From Scytonema sp045865695 (GTDB taxonomy: Bacteria; Cyanobacteriota; Cyanobacteriia; Cyanobacteriales; Nostocaceae): a stretch of DNA of 64,000 nucleotides. Made by a program: the position numbers and the translations under genes. This document shows positions 15,659 through 26,048 of the stretch, in pieces. The notes below the pieces were generated by a model that worked only from the letters and a program-made list of their open reading frames with translations, made no database searches and had not been told where the DNA came from. The DNA lies in contig NZ_BAACAP010000217.1 in assembly GCF_045865695.1 (NCBI RefSeq), positions 1 through 64,000 on the forward strand. Reading direction: 5' to 3'. Positions within the stretch are counted from its first letter, which is position 1; every line of letters starts with the position of its first letter.

Positions 15659-17083
15659 ATGGGTGCTTCATCTAGATACTGGAAAATTTGGCGGATTAAT
15701 CCAGCCAGCGAACAAGCGAGGCATAAACTCTTCTTGGTTCCTTTGGCACAGGATTTTTATCACAAACAGTTGCCACATTCCCAGAATGGAGATGTGGAAA
15801 CAGCACTTTACGCTTTTTTCTACAATCAAAAACTTGAGGTGGATGACAAAAATCGTGCTGTTGCTGGGCTTTGTCTCAGATGTTATATTTCTGAGCCTAT
15901 ACTAAAAGCTTGTCAAAAACTTGACAATTTATTTGGGACAGAAAAGCATTTTACATACCAAGATTTGCTGCCATTTGTTCTTAATGATGATGGTGAAAGT
16001 CTAATGATTCTGGATAAAAGTGGCAAAAATCAACTGCTTTTAGATAAAAGCGGTCAAGCTAAGACAGCAAGTTTTAAATTCTTTTCTCTGAGGGTTCTGC
16101 AAACTTACAAGCCAGAGTCTCAATCTCGGATGAGCTTGGAGAATTGGGCTTATTTACAAACCCGACAAAATCCAGAGCTAAAAGAGTTTTTATCAGAATT
16201 TGGTTTTCAGCATCTGAGTGATTGGGCGCTGTTGAATCGTGCTAGACCTAAACAACTAGAACGTTTATCACAACGCGAACGTCATTTGGTAGAAGTTTTT
16301 CATGCTGTTTATCGTCGCGATCGCCAACAGCAGCGTTCTTATCAAACGAGACGATGCCCCGATCCTACTAACGCTCAACAGCAAGAAATGGTAGCTCAGT
16401 TGCAACAACGAAATGTTATTATTAATGACTCAATGGAGTTAATTAAAGAACTCAAATTGGTTGTTGCACAACTCAGGCAGTATGATATCTGGAGCCATAG
16501 AGAATCAATAGAAATTCAAGACCCAGAAACTGGAGGTTATACACTAAGAACCGATTTACCTTATGAATCCTTGAGCGAACTTGATGTGGAACAACGAGAA
16601 CTTTTGGAGTTCTTACACGAGCAACTACAATTAGCTTTGCTAATAGCGATTAGAGAAGAAGTTCAAGCGAGTCTTAGCCGATTGGAAAAAAGCAAAAAGT
16701 ATGCACCTCTAGCTAAACAGTTCATTCCTGGATTAAAATTATATTACGGTCAAGGATTAGCTCTTAAGGAAATCTCTTCTCAATTGAGAATGAGTAGCTG
16801 GGATCAAGCAAGACGAATCTTGAATCCGGGCGAACTGTTAAATAAAATCCGCTATGTGACAGTTCAAAAACTGCTTGAGAAAATTTTACATAAGGCGAAG
16901 GAAAAAGGTTTAACTCAAATTCCTCCACAACCAGATTATCTTACAACTCTCTCCGAACAAATAGAAGCTTTTGTTGATGAAGAAATTTTTCAAAAAGCAT
17001 CGGAAGAAATTAGAGTTGGGAAAAATCGTTCCATGGATAGTGTATACGCACAACAACTTATTCAATACTTAGAACAGCAATAA
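15659..17083 (+). CDS. Sigma/HTH-like protein heading the DUF1822-CHAT cluster
   Basis: A 474-aa cytoplasmic protein. Residues 1-125 form a domain shared with the truncated gene at 96-458. The middle is helical and Gln/Glu/Arg-rich, probably coiled coil (~200-340). Near 355-390, Leu-Tyr-Tyr-Gly-Gln-Gly-Leu-x-Leu-Lys-Glu-Ile-Ser-x2-Leu-x-Met-Ser resembles a sigma-70 region 4 helix-turn-helix. Such sigma-like proteins are often next to DUF1822 and CHAT genes in cyanobacteria (recollection, not searched). I infer a transcription role for this cluster. The DUF1822 gene starts 31 bp after its end. Confidence 0.6.
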   Translation: MGASSRYWKIWRINPASEQARHKLFLVPLAQDFYHKQLPHSQNGDVETALYAFFYNQKLEVDDKNRAVAGLCLRCYISEPILKACQKLDNLFGTEKHFTYQDLLPFVLNDDGESLMILDKSGKNQLLLDKSGQAKTASFKFFSLRVLQTYKPESQSRMSLENWAYLQTRQNPELKEFLSEFGFQHLSDWALLNRARPKQLERLSQRERHLVEVFHAVYRRDRQQQRSYQTRRCPDPTNAQQQEMVAQLQQRNVIINDSMELIKELKLVVAQLRQYDIWSHRESIEIQDPETGGYTLRTDLPYESLSELDVEQRELLEFLHEQLQLALLIAIREEVQASLSRLEKSKKYAPLAKQFIPGLKLYYGQGLALKEISSQLRMSSWDQARRILNPGELLNKIRYVTVQKLLEKILHKAKEKGLTQIPPQPDYLTTLSEQIEAFVDEEIFQKASEEIRVGKNRSMDSVYAQQLIQYLEQQ

Positions 17084-17114
17084 ACACAGTCTAAAATGAG
17101 GAGAGAACTTAATT

Positions 17115-18158
17115 ATGTCCCACCTGTCAATCGCTCCAACTAGTATCAGGTTGATTTTGCCGGAAAGTGTATGGTTGGAACCAGAACACTTTCATCAAGC
17201 AATTCAAATAAGTAACCAAAATAATATGAATGAAGCACAAAAGTGGCAATTTTATCTTAATAGCTTGGGATTATTGGGATTTGAAGAATGGCTAAACGCA
17301 CGCCTTCCAGAACAACCTATTCAAAAACAAACTCGTGTCATTGAAACTTGTGCTCAACTTCAACTTGCCGAATTTAAATTTTGCGTGATTTCTACCGAAC
17401 ATTTGCTTGATGAAATGGTAAGTATACCAGAAGATACCATTTACCATCCCGAACAAGTCGCTCATTTTTATGTCCTGATGGAGGTTTCGGAAGAACAAGA
17501 AGAAGCTATTCTTAGAGGATGCTTGCGATACGATCGCCTAGTGACTTATTGTACTAGCGATCGCTTACAAAATGGCTCTTACCAATTACCACTATCAGTA
17601 TTCGATCCAGAACTCAACCATTTGTTATATTACTATCTTTACTTAGAACCTAGTTCTATTCCTTTACCCGTGGCTTCAACCGAAAAGGTATCAGACAAGA
17701 TATTAACATATTTACATGAAACAAGCACTAAATTGAGCCAATGGTTTCAAGGTGTTTGCGATGAAAGTTGGAAAATAATCGATACTATGCTCGAGCGCGA
17801 AACCAATTTAGCATTTAATACTAGGCAAGCTCAATCGGGTATTAAGAGAGCTAAGTTAATTGACTTAGGCGTGCAACTAGGCAATCAAACAGTAGCTTTG
17901 TTAGTTAATATCACAGAAGAACCTGAAGAAAAATTAGGTGTTTTGATTCAGTTACATCCTACCAATGGAGCAAGAGTCTTACCATCTGACATTAAATTAA
18001 CACTATATTCTAAAGCTGGAAAAACTCTTCAAGAGGTTACCGCTAGAAGTCAAGACAACTTCATTCAACTCAAGCCATTTAAAGGCGAACAAGGAAAGCG
18101 TTTTAGTTTAGAAGTTAGTCTCGAAGATGTAAAAGTTAGAGAGTACTTTGAATTGTAA
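17115..18158 (+). CDS. DUF1822 family protein
   Basis: A 347-aa protein, no signal peptide. The N-terminal part (~10-160) has the DUF1822 pattern: Trp-Leu-Glu-Pro around 21-24, a helical Trp-Gln-x-Tyr-Leu-Asn segment, then Leu-Gly-Phe-Glu-Glu-Trp-Leu. The C-terminal part has strand patterns ending in a domain with Ile-Asp-Leu-Gly-Val-Gln-Leu-Gly and Val-x-Leu-Leu-Val-x-Ile, typical of the family. The function is unknown. Preceded by a good GAGGAGA ribosome-binding site. Placed between the sigma-like and CHAT-STAND genes, it probably belongs to their pathway. Confidence 0.85.
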   Translation: MSHLSIAPTSIRLILPESVWLEPEHFHQAIQISNQNNMNEAQKWQFYLNSLGLLGFEEWLNARLPEQPIQKQTRVIETCAQLQLAEFKFCVISTEHLLDEMVSIPEDTIYHPEQVAHFYVLMEVSEEQEEAILRGCLRYDRLVTYCTSDRLQNGSYQLPLSVFDPELNHLLYYYLYLEPSSIPLPVASTEKVSDKILTYLHETSTKLSQWFQGVCDESWKIIDTMLERETNLAFNTRQAQSGIKRAKLIDLGVQLGNQTVALLVNITEEPEEKLGVLIQLHPTNGARVLPSDIKLTLYSKAGKTLQEVTARSQDNFIQLKPFKGEQGKRFSLEVSLEDVKVREYFEL

Positions 18159-18340
18159 AACAGCTTTCTCAATTCGCTTACCTACGCATTGCATAGAATT
18201 TCCTGCATCCTGTTTCTCTATGCTCCTCCGACACTCAAAGCTTTCACCGAACTCTATCTTATTTACGTAGCAGGACAATGTAAGGATATGGTATAAAAGG
18301 AAAACCCATTATAATCTTGGACAATCAAGTGCATCTTTGA

Positions 18341-21300
18341 ATGAGCAAGTCGATTGTTATTAATTTAGGTCAGGGTAGCTTAGACCAAGGATTTCCAAGA
18401 GTTACTGTTCAGCTATGGGGGGTAGAATATGCTCTTCCAGAGCAATTTGTTGGCGGCTTACCCCCTGCACCAGATCTTGTTGAACTTTGTAGAAATTGGC
18501 AATCAATCTACCAAAATATTTGCAAACGCAAACAATGGCGTTCTTCACCAGTAGATGACGAAGATGATGAATTAGAAATTGATGAAGGTGCTGTCACCAA
18601 CGTCTCAGTATTAGATTTTCATAGCGTAAGTAGCAGAATACAACAAAGAATGAATGATTGGTTACAATCCCAAGAAGTTCTTAAGATTAGCCAACAATTG
18701 CGGTCTGCACTTAACCCGACAGATGAAATTCGAGTCATTATTCAAACCAACGACCTACTGCTAAGAAAATTACCATGGCATCGCTGTGATTTCTTTCAAG
18801 ATTATCCTTTAGCAGAAATTGCTCTTTCCAGACCAGAATACAAACGCACTCGAGTCTCGCAACCTAAAGTCAAGAGAACAAGAGTGAGAATTTTGGCGAT
18901 TCTGGGGAACAGCTATGGGATCAATTTGGATAAAGAACGTCAATTTCTTAACAATTTAGCTAATTCAGAAGTGGTATTTCTTGTCAAGCCCTCAAGGCAA
19001 GAATTAAATACACACCTTTGGGACTCCACAGGCTGGGACGTTGTATTTTTTGCTGGTCACAGTCAAACCGAAGGTGAAACTGGCAGACTTTATATAAATG
19101 AAAACGAAACCAATAACAGTTTGACGATTGAACAGTTAGAAGAAGCACTCAAAGCAGCGATTGAAAAAGGTTTAAAGCTAGCAATTTTCAATTCTTGCGA
19201 TGGTTTGGGATTATCTTTAGCGCTGGAAAAATTAAATATTCCCACAGTAATTGTCATGCGGGAACCAGTACCCAATTATGTTGCTCAAGAGTTTTTTAAA
19301 CATTTTTTAGAAGCTTTCGCTATTGAACGGCATTCTTTGTATCTCTCGGTACAACAAGCACGCCGAAAATTACAAGGTTTGGAAGATGACTTACCTGGTG
19401 CTTCTTGGTTGCCAACAATTTGTCAAAATCCCGCCGTCAAACCGCCAACTTGGCTTACTTTGTCTGGAAGACCGCCGTGTCCCTACCGTGGTTTATTTGT
19501 ATTCAGAGAAGAAGATGCACACCTATTTTTTGGACGGGAAAGGTTTACCCAAAATTTAGTGACAGCCGTGAAAAAAAAGCCATTTGTGGCTGTGGTTGGT
19601 GCTAGTGGAAGTGGTAAATCTAGCGTTGTCTTTGCCGGATTGATACCTCGTTTGCGTCAAGATACAAATGTGAATTGGCACATTATCTCTTTTCGTCCTG
19701 GAAATAAGCCAATAACAGCCTTAGCAGAAGCTTTTGCACCTTTGCGTGTCTCGCAAGCAATCGACAGTGACAGATTTCAGAGTGCGGGATTAAAACTGAC
19801 AACGCAAGCAAATTATCAATTGGAAGCAGGTTTAAATTCTCCGAGTGAAAGGAATTCATCCTTTTCTGATGAAAATCTCCGTTCCCTGGTAAATTTGGAA
19901 TTGGAACTGACACTCGAACGCGACAACAGTGCTTTATACAAAATAATTGAAACTTACATTCAACAAAATTCTGGAACTCGCTTAGTACTCATTGTCGATC
20001 AATTCGAGGAACTCTACACCCTTTGTCCCGATCGCGAACGCGAGCATATTCTAGACTTATTACTTAACGCCTGTACTCGCGCCCCCGGATTTACTTTGGT
20101 CGCAACTTTACGCGCTGACTTTTACGGCTATGCTCTTTCTTATCGCCCTTTGAGTGATGCTTTGCAAGGAGCAGTTCTTAACCTCGCGCCTATGTCCAAT
20201 GAAGAATTGCGCGATTGTATTGAAAAGCCTGCAGCACATATGCAGGTGGAAGTAGAAAGAGAATTGACAAATAAGCTTGTTTGTGCATTAGAAGGACAAC
20301 CGGGGCGGTTACCTCTGTTGGAGTTTACGCTAACACAACTTTGGTCAAAACAAACTGACGGCTTGCTGACTGTTGAGGCTTATGAGGAGATTGGTGGTGT
20401 AGAAGAAGCGTTAGCGAATCATGCAGAGGGAGTATACAGCCAACTTTGTGAAATAGACAGACAGCGCTCGCAACGGGTATTCATGCAGTTAGTCAAGTTA
20501 GCAGAAGGTGGCGAAGTGACCCGGAGGTTAGCGAGTCGCGCTGAAGTCAAAGAAGAAAACTGGGATTTAGTCGCTCACTTAGCATCGAAGCGTTTGGTCG
20601 TAACAAATCTTAAAGGGCAGACCTATTGCGAAACAGTAGAAATTGTGCATGAAGCATTAATTAAAAGCTGGGGGCGCTTGGAATACTGGCTGCAAATGGA
20701 TGGGGAGTTCCGTAACTGGCAAGAAAAGTTGCGAGTGGCAATTCGTCAGTGGGAGAGTAGCAATTTAGATGAAGGAGCACTGTTGCGAGGCAAACCCCTT
20801 TGTGATGCAGAATATTGGCAAACAAAACGATGGGAAGAACTGAGTGCAAGCGATCGCAATTTTATTCACTCTTCTCTAGAATTGCGGGAACGTGAAGTCA
20901 AACAACAAAAGCGACGACAGCAGACTACTATTCTAGGTCTTGCTAGTGGTATGGCGATCGCATCAATCCTAGCTGCATTTGCTGGGTGGCAATGGCAAAA
21001 AGCTCGAATTAATGAAATTCAGGCAACCACGAAATCTTCACAAGCTCTATTTGCCTCCGATAGAAGAATGGATGCCCTCGTAGAAGCACTGAAAGCAGAT
21101 CGAAAATTACGAACAATTGGCATGAGTATCCCACAAATAAAAACTCAAGTCGATCTAGCGATGAGACAGGCAATATATGGAGCCAACGAATATAATCGCT
21201 TAACAGGACATGGAGCTAAAGTACACAAAGTGACTTTCAGCCCAGACGGTCAGACTATCGCCACAGCTAGTGCAGACATGACAGTCAAACTGTGGCAGCG

Positions 21301-23023
21301 AGACGGTCGTTTGCTCGCAACTCTTACCGGGCATAAAGATGCTGTCTACGGAGTCGCTTTCAGCCCGGATGGTAATACCATTGCTTCAACAAGTGAGGAT
21401 AAAACACTCAAACTGTGGAAGATTGACGGCACGTTACTCGCAACTCTCAAGCATACATCTGAAGTTTATACAGTTGCATTTAGCCCAGACGGGGAAACCC
21501 TGGCTTCTGGAACTTGGGATGGTAAAATTTACCTGTGGCGGCGAGATGGCACTTTGTTGTTAACCATTCCAGGTCATACAGAAAGCGTTGATGCTGTGGC
21601 ATTTAGCCCTGATGGTCACACCATTGCTTCCGGTAGTTGGGACAAAACAGTAAAACTTTGGAGGCGAGATGGCACTTTAGTCACAACTCTTCAGCATAAT
21701 GATAAAGTTTTAGCGCTCGCGTTTAGCCCCAACAGTCAGGCGATCGCCACAGCGGGTGCTGATAAGACAGTGAAACTTTGGAAAAAGAATGGTTTGGGAA
21801 GTTTTGAAACACGTCCCTACCGAATGTTGCACGGTCACGAGGGTGAAGTTCATGGAGTCGCCTTTAGCCCCGACAGTCAGAGACTTGCTTCTGTTGGTTG
21901 GGACAAAACGATCCGACTTTGGCAGCTTGATGGCACTGAGATTGCCGTACTCAGAGGTCACAGTGGAATCATTTGGGGCGTGACTTTTAGCCCACAAGGT
22001 AATACAATCGCCACCGCTTCTGATGACAAAACTGTGAGATTGTGGCGGTGGAAACATCCTTTACTCACTGCATTCAACGGTCACAGTGCTGCAGTTCATA
22101 ACGTAAAGTTCAGCCCGGATGGGCAGTTCATTGCCACTGCTTCCGAAGACAAGACAGCAAAACTATGGAGGTCTAATGGTAAAACCGTGACAACATTCAT
22201 CGGTCATAACAACGCTGTATGGGATATTGCGTTTCATCCCAATGGTCAACTCGTCGCCACAGCTAGTTGGGATAAAACAGTGAAACTCTGGAAGCGAGAT
22301 GGGACTTTCATAAAATCTCTTGTCGGTCATCACTTATATGTCAATGCAGTCGCTTTTAGCCCTGACGGTCAGATGTTAGCATCTGCTTGTGATGACAAAA
22401 CAGTAAAACTGTGGAAACCCAACGGAACTCTAATTTCCACTCTCACCGGTCATACCGATGAGGTGTGGGCTGTTACCTTTAGCCCGGACAGTCACAGAAT
22501 TGTTTCAGCAAGTCGAGATAAGACGATGGAGTTTTGGAGACGAGATGGAACTCTCATAAAGACTGTGAATGTGGGTTCTCCGGTGACCTCAGTTGCTTTT
22601 AGTCCCAACGGTCAGTTAATGGCTACAGGAAGTTGGGACAAAACAGTGAAACTGTGGAAACCCGATGGGACTCTCGTGAAAACCCTCACTGGTCACGAGG
22701 GTGAAGTTTTTGGGGTTACCTTTAGTCCCGATAGTAAAATTATTGCCTCAGCAAGCGGCGATAAGACTGTGAAATTATGGAGGACAACAGATGGAAGTTT
22801 GCTAACTACTTTTAAGGGACATAATGCGATCGTTTGGAAAGCCGCGTTTAGCCCCGATGGTGAAACAATTGTCTCTATTGATGAAGATAAAAGAGTGCTT
22901 TTATGGAATTGGAAACAATTTCTCCAACAGGATGAACTTCAAGTTTACGGCTGTCAGTGGTTAAGAGATTATCTTCGCACAAACACCGATATCCAATCCA
23001 AAGATAACCCTCTCTGTTCTTAA
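18341..23023 (+). CDS. CHAT - STAND NTPase - WD40 protein
   Basis: A 1,560-aa multidomain protein. The CHAT caspase-like domain (~130-370) has the catalytic pair His240 (Ala-Gly-His-Ser) and Cys286 (Asn-Ser-Cys-Asp). An nSTAND-type P-loop NTPase follows, with Walker A Gly-Ala-Ser-Gly-Ser-Gly-Lys426 and Walker B Asp553-Gln-Phe-Glu-Glu. Then come a helical region and one hydrophobic segment (~865-888) that may cross the membrane. The C-terminus is 14 WD40 repeats (~950-1540), nearly identical to each other, which suggests recent expansion. By family knowledge the WD40 part senses, the NTPase oligomerises and the CHAT protease acts. The target is unknown. Confidence 0.92.
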   Translation: MSKSIVINLGQGSLDQGFPRVTVQLWGVEYALPEQFVGGLPPAPDLVELCRNWQSIYQNICKRKQWRSSPVDDEDDELEIDEGAVTNVSVLDFHSVSSRIQQRMNDWLQSQEVLKISQQLRSALNPTDEIRVIIQTNDLLLRKLPWHRCDFFQDYPLAEIALSRPEYKRTRVSQPKVKRTRVRILAILGNSYGINLDKERQFLNNLANSEVVFLVKPSRQELNTHLWDSTGWDVVFFAGHSQTEGETGRLYINENETNNSLTIEQLEEALKAAIEKGLKLAIFNSCDGLGLSLALEKLNIPTVIVMREPVPNYVAQEFFKHFLEAFAIERHSLYLSVQQARRKLQGLEDDLPGASWLPTICQNPAVKPPTWLTLSGRPPCPYRGLFVFREEDAHLFFGRERFTQNLVTAVKKKPFVAVVGASGSGKSSVVFAGLIPRLRQDTNVNWHIISFRPGNKPITALAEAFAPLRVSQAIDSDRFQSAGLKLTTQANYQLEAGLNSPSERNSSFSDENLRSLVNLELELTLERDNSALYKIIETYIQQNSGTRLVLIVDQFEELYTLCPDREREHILDLLLNACTRAPGFTLVATLRADFYGYALSYRPLSDALQGAVLNLAPMSNEELRDCIEKPAAHMQVEVERELTNKLVCALEGQPGRLPLLEFTLTQLWSKQTDGLLTVEAYEEIGGVEEALANHAEGVYSQLCEIDRQRSQRVFMQLVKLAEGGEVTRRLASRAEVKEENWDLVAHLASKRLVVTNLKGQTYCETVEIVHEALIKSWGRLEYWLQMDGEFRNWQEKLRVAIRQWESSNLDEGALLRGKPLCDAEYWQTKRWEELSASDRNFIHSSLELREREVKQQKRRQQTTILGLASGMAIASILAAFAGWQWQKARINEIQATTKSSQALFASDRRMDALVEALKADRKLRTIGMSIPQIKTQVDLAMRQAIYGANEYNRLTGHGAKVHKVTFSPDGQTIATASADMTVKLWQRDGRLLATLTGHKDAVYGVAFSPDGNTIASTSEDKTLKLWKIDGTLLATLKHTSEVYTVAFSPDGETLASGTWDGKIYLWRRDGTLLLTIPGHTESVDAVAFSPDGHTIASGSWDKTVKLWRRDGTLVTTLQHNDKVLALAFSPNSQAIATAGADKTVKLWKKNGLGSFETRPYRMLHGHEGEVHGVAFSPDSQRLASVGWDKTIRLWQLDGTEIAVLRGHSGIIWGVTFSPQGNTIATASDDKTVRLWRWKHPLLTAFNGHSAAVHNVKFSPDGQFIATASEDKTAKLWRSNGKTVTTFIGHNNAVWDIAFHPNGQLVATASWDKTVKLWKRDGTFIKSLVGHHLYVNAVAFSPDGQMLASACDDKTVKLWKPNGTLISTLTGHTDEVWAVTFSPDSHRIVSASRDKTMEFWRRDGTLIKTVNVGSPVTSVAFSPNGQLMATGSWDKTVKLWKPDGTLVKTLTGHEGEVFGVTFSPDSKIIASASGDKTVKLWRTTDGSLLTTFKGHNAIVWKAAFSPDGETIVSIDEDKRVLLWNWKQFLQQDELQVYGCQWLRDYLRTNTDIQSKDNPLCS

Positions 23024-23064
23024 ATTTGAGTCGTTTTTTAGTTTGATTAACTTAGGAGGACAAC

Positions 23065-23343
23065 ATGAATATTAGGGTTGCAAATCTACCTTTACAATTT
23101 ACAGAGCAAGATTTAAAGAATTTGTTTGCTGAGTATGGAGAAGTTCGAGAAATTAAATTTTTGTTGGAAGCTCAAGTAGAGGTGAACTTAGAACATCAAG
23201 AAACTGAAAATAGTGTTATTGAAAAACTCCATGGTAAAGAATTTAATGGCAACAAACTTTTAGTCTGTGCTGATGAAGAAAATGATAGAGGGTTAAGACC
23301 AACAAGTCATGGCTCTGGCGGTCAACAACCAAAACCTAGATAA
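23065..23343 (+). CDS. Small RRM RNA-binding protein
   Basis: A 92-aa protein. The RNP2-like strand Asn-Ile-Arg-Val-Ala-Asn-Leu starts the domain, Thr-Glu-Gln-Asp-Leu-Lys-Asn-Leu-Phe forms helix 1, and the later Lys-Glu-Phe-Asn-Gly-Asn-Lys-Leu-Leu-Val ends it. The central RNP1 strand is degraded: in place of Lys-Gly-Phe-Gly-Phe-Val it has Gln-Val-Glu-Val-Asn-Leu-Glu. The tail is Gly/Gln/Pro-rich, as in cyanobacterial Rbp proteins. It starts 41 bp after the CHAT-STAND gene with a strong AGGAGG site. Confidence 0.8.
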   Translation: MNIRVANLPLQFTEQDLKNLFAEYGEVREIKFLLEAQVEVNLEHQETENSVIEKLHGKEFNGNKLLVCADEENDRGLRPTSHGSGGQQPKPR

Positions 23344-23566
23344 CAGACAATGAGGCTCCGCCTCGACCTCCTGCACGTGGAGGCAGAGCCTCGAATTCTG
23401 CATTCCTAGCCTCTGGCTAGGAACGAGTTTATGAAGGGTCTAACCCTTCACGAATTGACCAACTGTCTCATTCTATTCGCCCAGGACTTTTCAAACATCC
23501 TCTCAAGGAGTTACAATTCCAAAGCAAAAGTAGCATTATGAAATTTATCTGGCATAATGTAAGATT
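23344..23566. repeat. Dispersed palindromic GAGGCTCCGCCTC / GTTCCTAGCC family, copy 1
   Basis: Contains AGGCTCCGCCT and CCTAGCCTCTGGCTAGG palindromes; the same family recurs near 30430-30545, 46740-46795 and 52855-52910. No gene. Confidence 0.75.
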
Positions 23567-24916
23567 ATGGCAATTTATGAAAATCGAGAAGCATTTATTC
23601 CCTACCGTCGTATCGATATTATTGAACTTTGCCTGCAAGATGGTTGTTTAAATGCGGTTGATATTGAAAAGTTTAAAGATTTTTGCCAAATTTTAGCCGC
23701 ATACTACCACTTTCGCTTTCACAAAACCTTAGAAATTATCAAAGATAACTACGTACCATTCAATCCTAGTGCAGATGTTCAATCATTGAATGAACCAACT
23801 TTTGACCAATATGACGCGATGGAATCAAAAGTAGTTGATTCATTTCATTACATTTTAGAAAGAGCTAATTATATTCCTTTACCTGAATTAATTGTAAAAC
23901 AAGCATTAAATAAGAAATCTTTAATCGATTTAAAAACTCAAGTTGATTTTGAAGACTTCGAGCGCTTTTTCTGCTATTATCAAGGCGAGACTACCAACAC
24001 AGTTCTTTTCAAAAAGCTATTCTTTTGGCAAAAAGAAAAAATTATTGAGACTTTTGAACGAATTGTTTTATTGATTAAGTTTAAAGAAGTTGCTTATTTT
24101 CGCAAAAAGAAAATTAAGATAGAAGAATTAAACTTTACACCGGGCAAAATGTATGTTTACTTCTATAAAAATATTCCAAAACTAGATATTGACTTGCTCT
24201 TTCCCAATGTTGTCACGAGTATGACTTGGAAAGACCGCTTGCTATTTGGCATTCCTGCTATTGGAGCAGCAATTCCCTTGCTTTTAAAAGCATTACCAAA
24301 TCTGTTATTACTTATAGCTGCTATTTTGTTAGTTTTTAATGCAAAGTCTTTACTGATCTCGTTGGGTTTGGTTGTAGAACAATATAAAAGCCAAAATGTC
24401 ATGCCCATTCTAGTAGCAGCACTATCATTAGCGATCGCTTTAGGGGGTTTTGCTGTTCAACAATATAATAATTACAAAAATAAAAAAATCAAATTTCAAA
24501 AAGACGTAACTGATACCCTATTTTTTAAAAATTTAGCTAATAACACGAGTGTTTTTCAGATGTTGATGGATATTGCGGAAGAGCAGGAGTGTAAGGAAAT
24601 TATTTTAGTTTATTATCATCTTTTGACTAGTCAAATTCCTCTAAATCCACAACAGCTAGACTCCCGAATTGAAAGTTGGATGGAGAAAAAAGTTGGTATC
24701 AAAATTAACTTTGATATCCATGGTCCTTTAAATAATTTAGAAGAAATTCGTGGCAAAGTGTTGGGAAATAGAAAGGAAGTTGATAATATATCTGAGATTC
24801 CTCTACTGACTTACGATCGCCAGGGTTTTTGCCACGTTCTGTCTTTAGATGATGCGAAGACTGTTATCGATTATGTTTGGGACAATGCTTTTCAATACAA
24901 TGGAATTGCTTTGTAG
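23567..24916 (+). CDS. DUF3754 (TMEM143-like) membrane protein
   Basis: A 449-aa protein. The soluble N-terminal part starts Arg-Glu-Ala-Phe-Ile-Pro-Tyr-Arg-Arg, the usual DUF3754 beginning, then an Arg-Tyr-Phe-Lys-type core. Hydrophobic segments lie near 222-265 and 280-300, then a cytoplasmic tail. The function is unknown in the family. Length normal. Confidence 0.85.
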   Translation: MAIYENREAFIPYRRIDIIELCLQDGCLNAVDIEKFKDFCQILAAYYHFRFHKTLEIIKDNYVPFNPSADVQSLNEPTFDQYDAMESKVVDSFHYILERANYIPLPELIVKQALNKKSLIDLKTQVDFEDFERFFCYYQGETTNTVLFKKLFFWQKEKIIETFERIVLLIKFKEVAYFRKKKIKIEELNFTPGKMYVYFYKNIPKLDIDLLFPNVVTSMTWKDRLLFGIPAIGAAIPLLLKALPNLLLLIAAILLVFNAKSLLISLGLVVEQYKSQNVMPILVAALSLAIALGGFAVQQYNNYKNKKIKFQKDVTDTLFFKNLANNTSVFQMLMDIAEEQECKEIILVYYHLLTSQIPLNPQQLDSRIESWMEKKVGIKINFDIHGPLNNLEEIRGKVLGNRKEVDNISEIPLLTYDRQGFCHVLSLDDAKTVIDYVWDNAFQYNGIAL

Positions 24917-25332
24917 CAGTCCTTGTCTTGCGGACTTGGTTTGTATAGCCGCGACTTCCAGTCGCCTTAATTATTCTCTCTAGAGCAATAAAAGAGTTTG
25001 TCTGTAAAAGAATTATCTGCACAAAGTAAAATAAATTGTAGTGAGGATGATACACCACTGATACCATTTCACCAAATGATTGCTATACACGATCCCCCCT
25101 AGCCCCCCTTAGTAAGGGGGGTTGGGGGGATCGCATTTGTCTCAAAGATATAAGGAATCGGTATGAGACATTCTTTCTACTGGAGTGCTTGGATTTGTCA
25201 AACCAATTAGTGACCAGTAACCGTTGCGATCGCCCACTTGTCGCATTCTAGTTGAATTATTCAGCATAAAATGAGTAATCAATAATTATCTGCGTTCATT
25301 TGTAGTTAAAAAGATTTTCCAGGAGAAAACCT
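24917..25332. repeat. Gene-free gap with dispersed repeats and a long hairpin
   Basis: Holds a 32-bp element (24918-24949) repeated exactly at 25958-25989 (starts AGTCCTTGTCTTGCGG). A long inverted repeat of GATCCCCCC and GGGGGGATC arms lies at 25090-25133. No gene seen. Confidence 0.7.
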
Positions 25333-25677
25333 ATGTCAGATTTTCAAGATTTTCTAAGACACCAATTTGCATACGTCGCCATAGGAGAATTTAAACCGGG
25401 TAAATTTGAAGAAGCCAAGCGACTCTACGAACAAGCAGTAGCAACATATACTCATGGCTTCAAAGGAGCATACCTTCTACAAGAACCAGGAACCGACAAA
25501 GGAATCGCTGTGATTTTTTGGGAAAATGTTGAAGATATGGACACTAACCATAGCGAAGCTTACGATAACATTCTCCATGAAATGTCACATTTGTTTGTCA
25601 AACCTCCAACAACTTTTTTCCATGAAGTTGTCTGCGAGATTCAGCCAAAAGTAGAACAAAGTATTGAAAGCAATTAA
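25333..25677 (+). CDS. Antibiotic biosynthesis monooxygenase-like (dimeric alpha-beta barrel) protein
   Basis: A 114-aa small cytoplasmic protein. The Phe-Lys-Pro-Gly-Lys-Phe-Glu-Glu-Ala start of helix 1, then Gly-Phe-Lys-Gly-Ala-Tyr-Leu-Leu and Gly-Ile-Ala-Val-Ile-Phe-Trp-Glu form the ferredoxin-like alpha/beta pattern of ABM proteins. A clear AGGAGA site precedes it. The substrate is unknown. Confidence 0.65.
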   Translation: MSDFQDFLRHQFAYVAIGEFKPGKFEEAKRLYEQAVATYTHGFKGAYLLQEPGTDKGIAVIFWENVEDMDTNHSEAYDNILHEMSHLFVKPPTTFFHEVVCEIQPKVEQSIESN

Positions 25678-26048
25678 AAGGAATCCTTAGTTGGAGCCTC
25701 ATATCACACAGAATGGTGGATTCTATCCCAATATTACTCGCTTTGGGAGCATCCCAATTTGGAACAAACACCAAGAGCGATTGAAATCGCAGCTATACAA
25801 ACTAAGTCCACCTTCGTGGACTAATATGAACAGGACTTACGCAACCTCAACGGTATTTTAGGGATTTCACGCTTTGGAGATCCCTCCATCTCCCCCCAAC
25901 CCCAGAGGGAACCCCTAGCCCCCCTTAAAAAGGGGGGCTATGCGTAAGCCCTGATGAAGTCCTTGTCTTGCGGACTTGGTTTGTATAGCAAGAGAATTCT
26001 ATTCTGAGGGTAATTTTGCACTCGTAGGGATGCTCCCCTCGCTTTTAG
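25678..26048. repeat. Gene-free gap with GC-rich hairpins and a 32-bp dispersed repeat
   Basis: Includes the second copy of the 32-bp element (25958-25989) and CCCCTTAAAAAGGGG-type palindromes near 25918. No gene. Confidence 0.65.
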
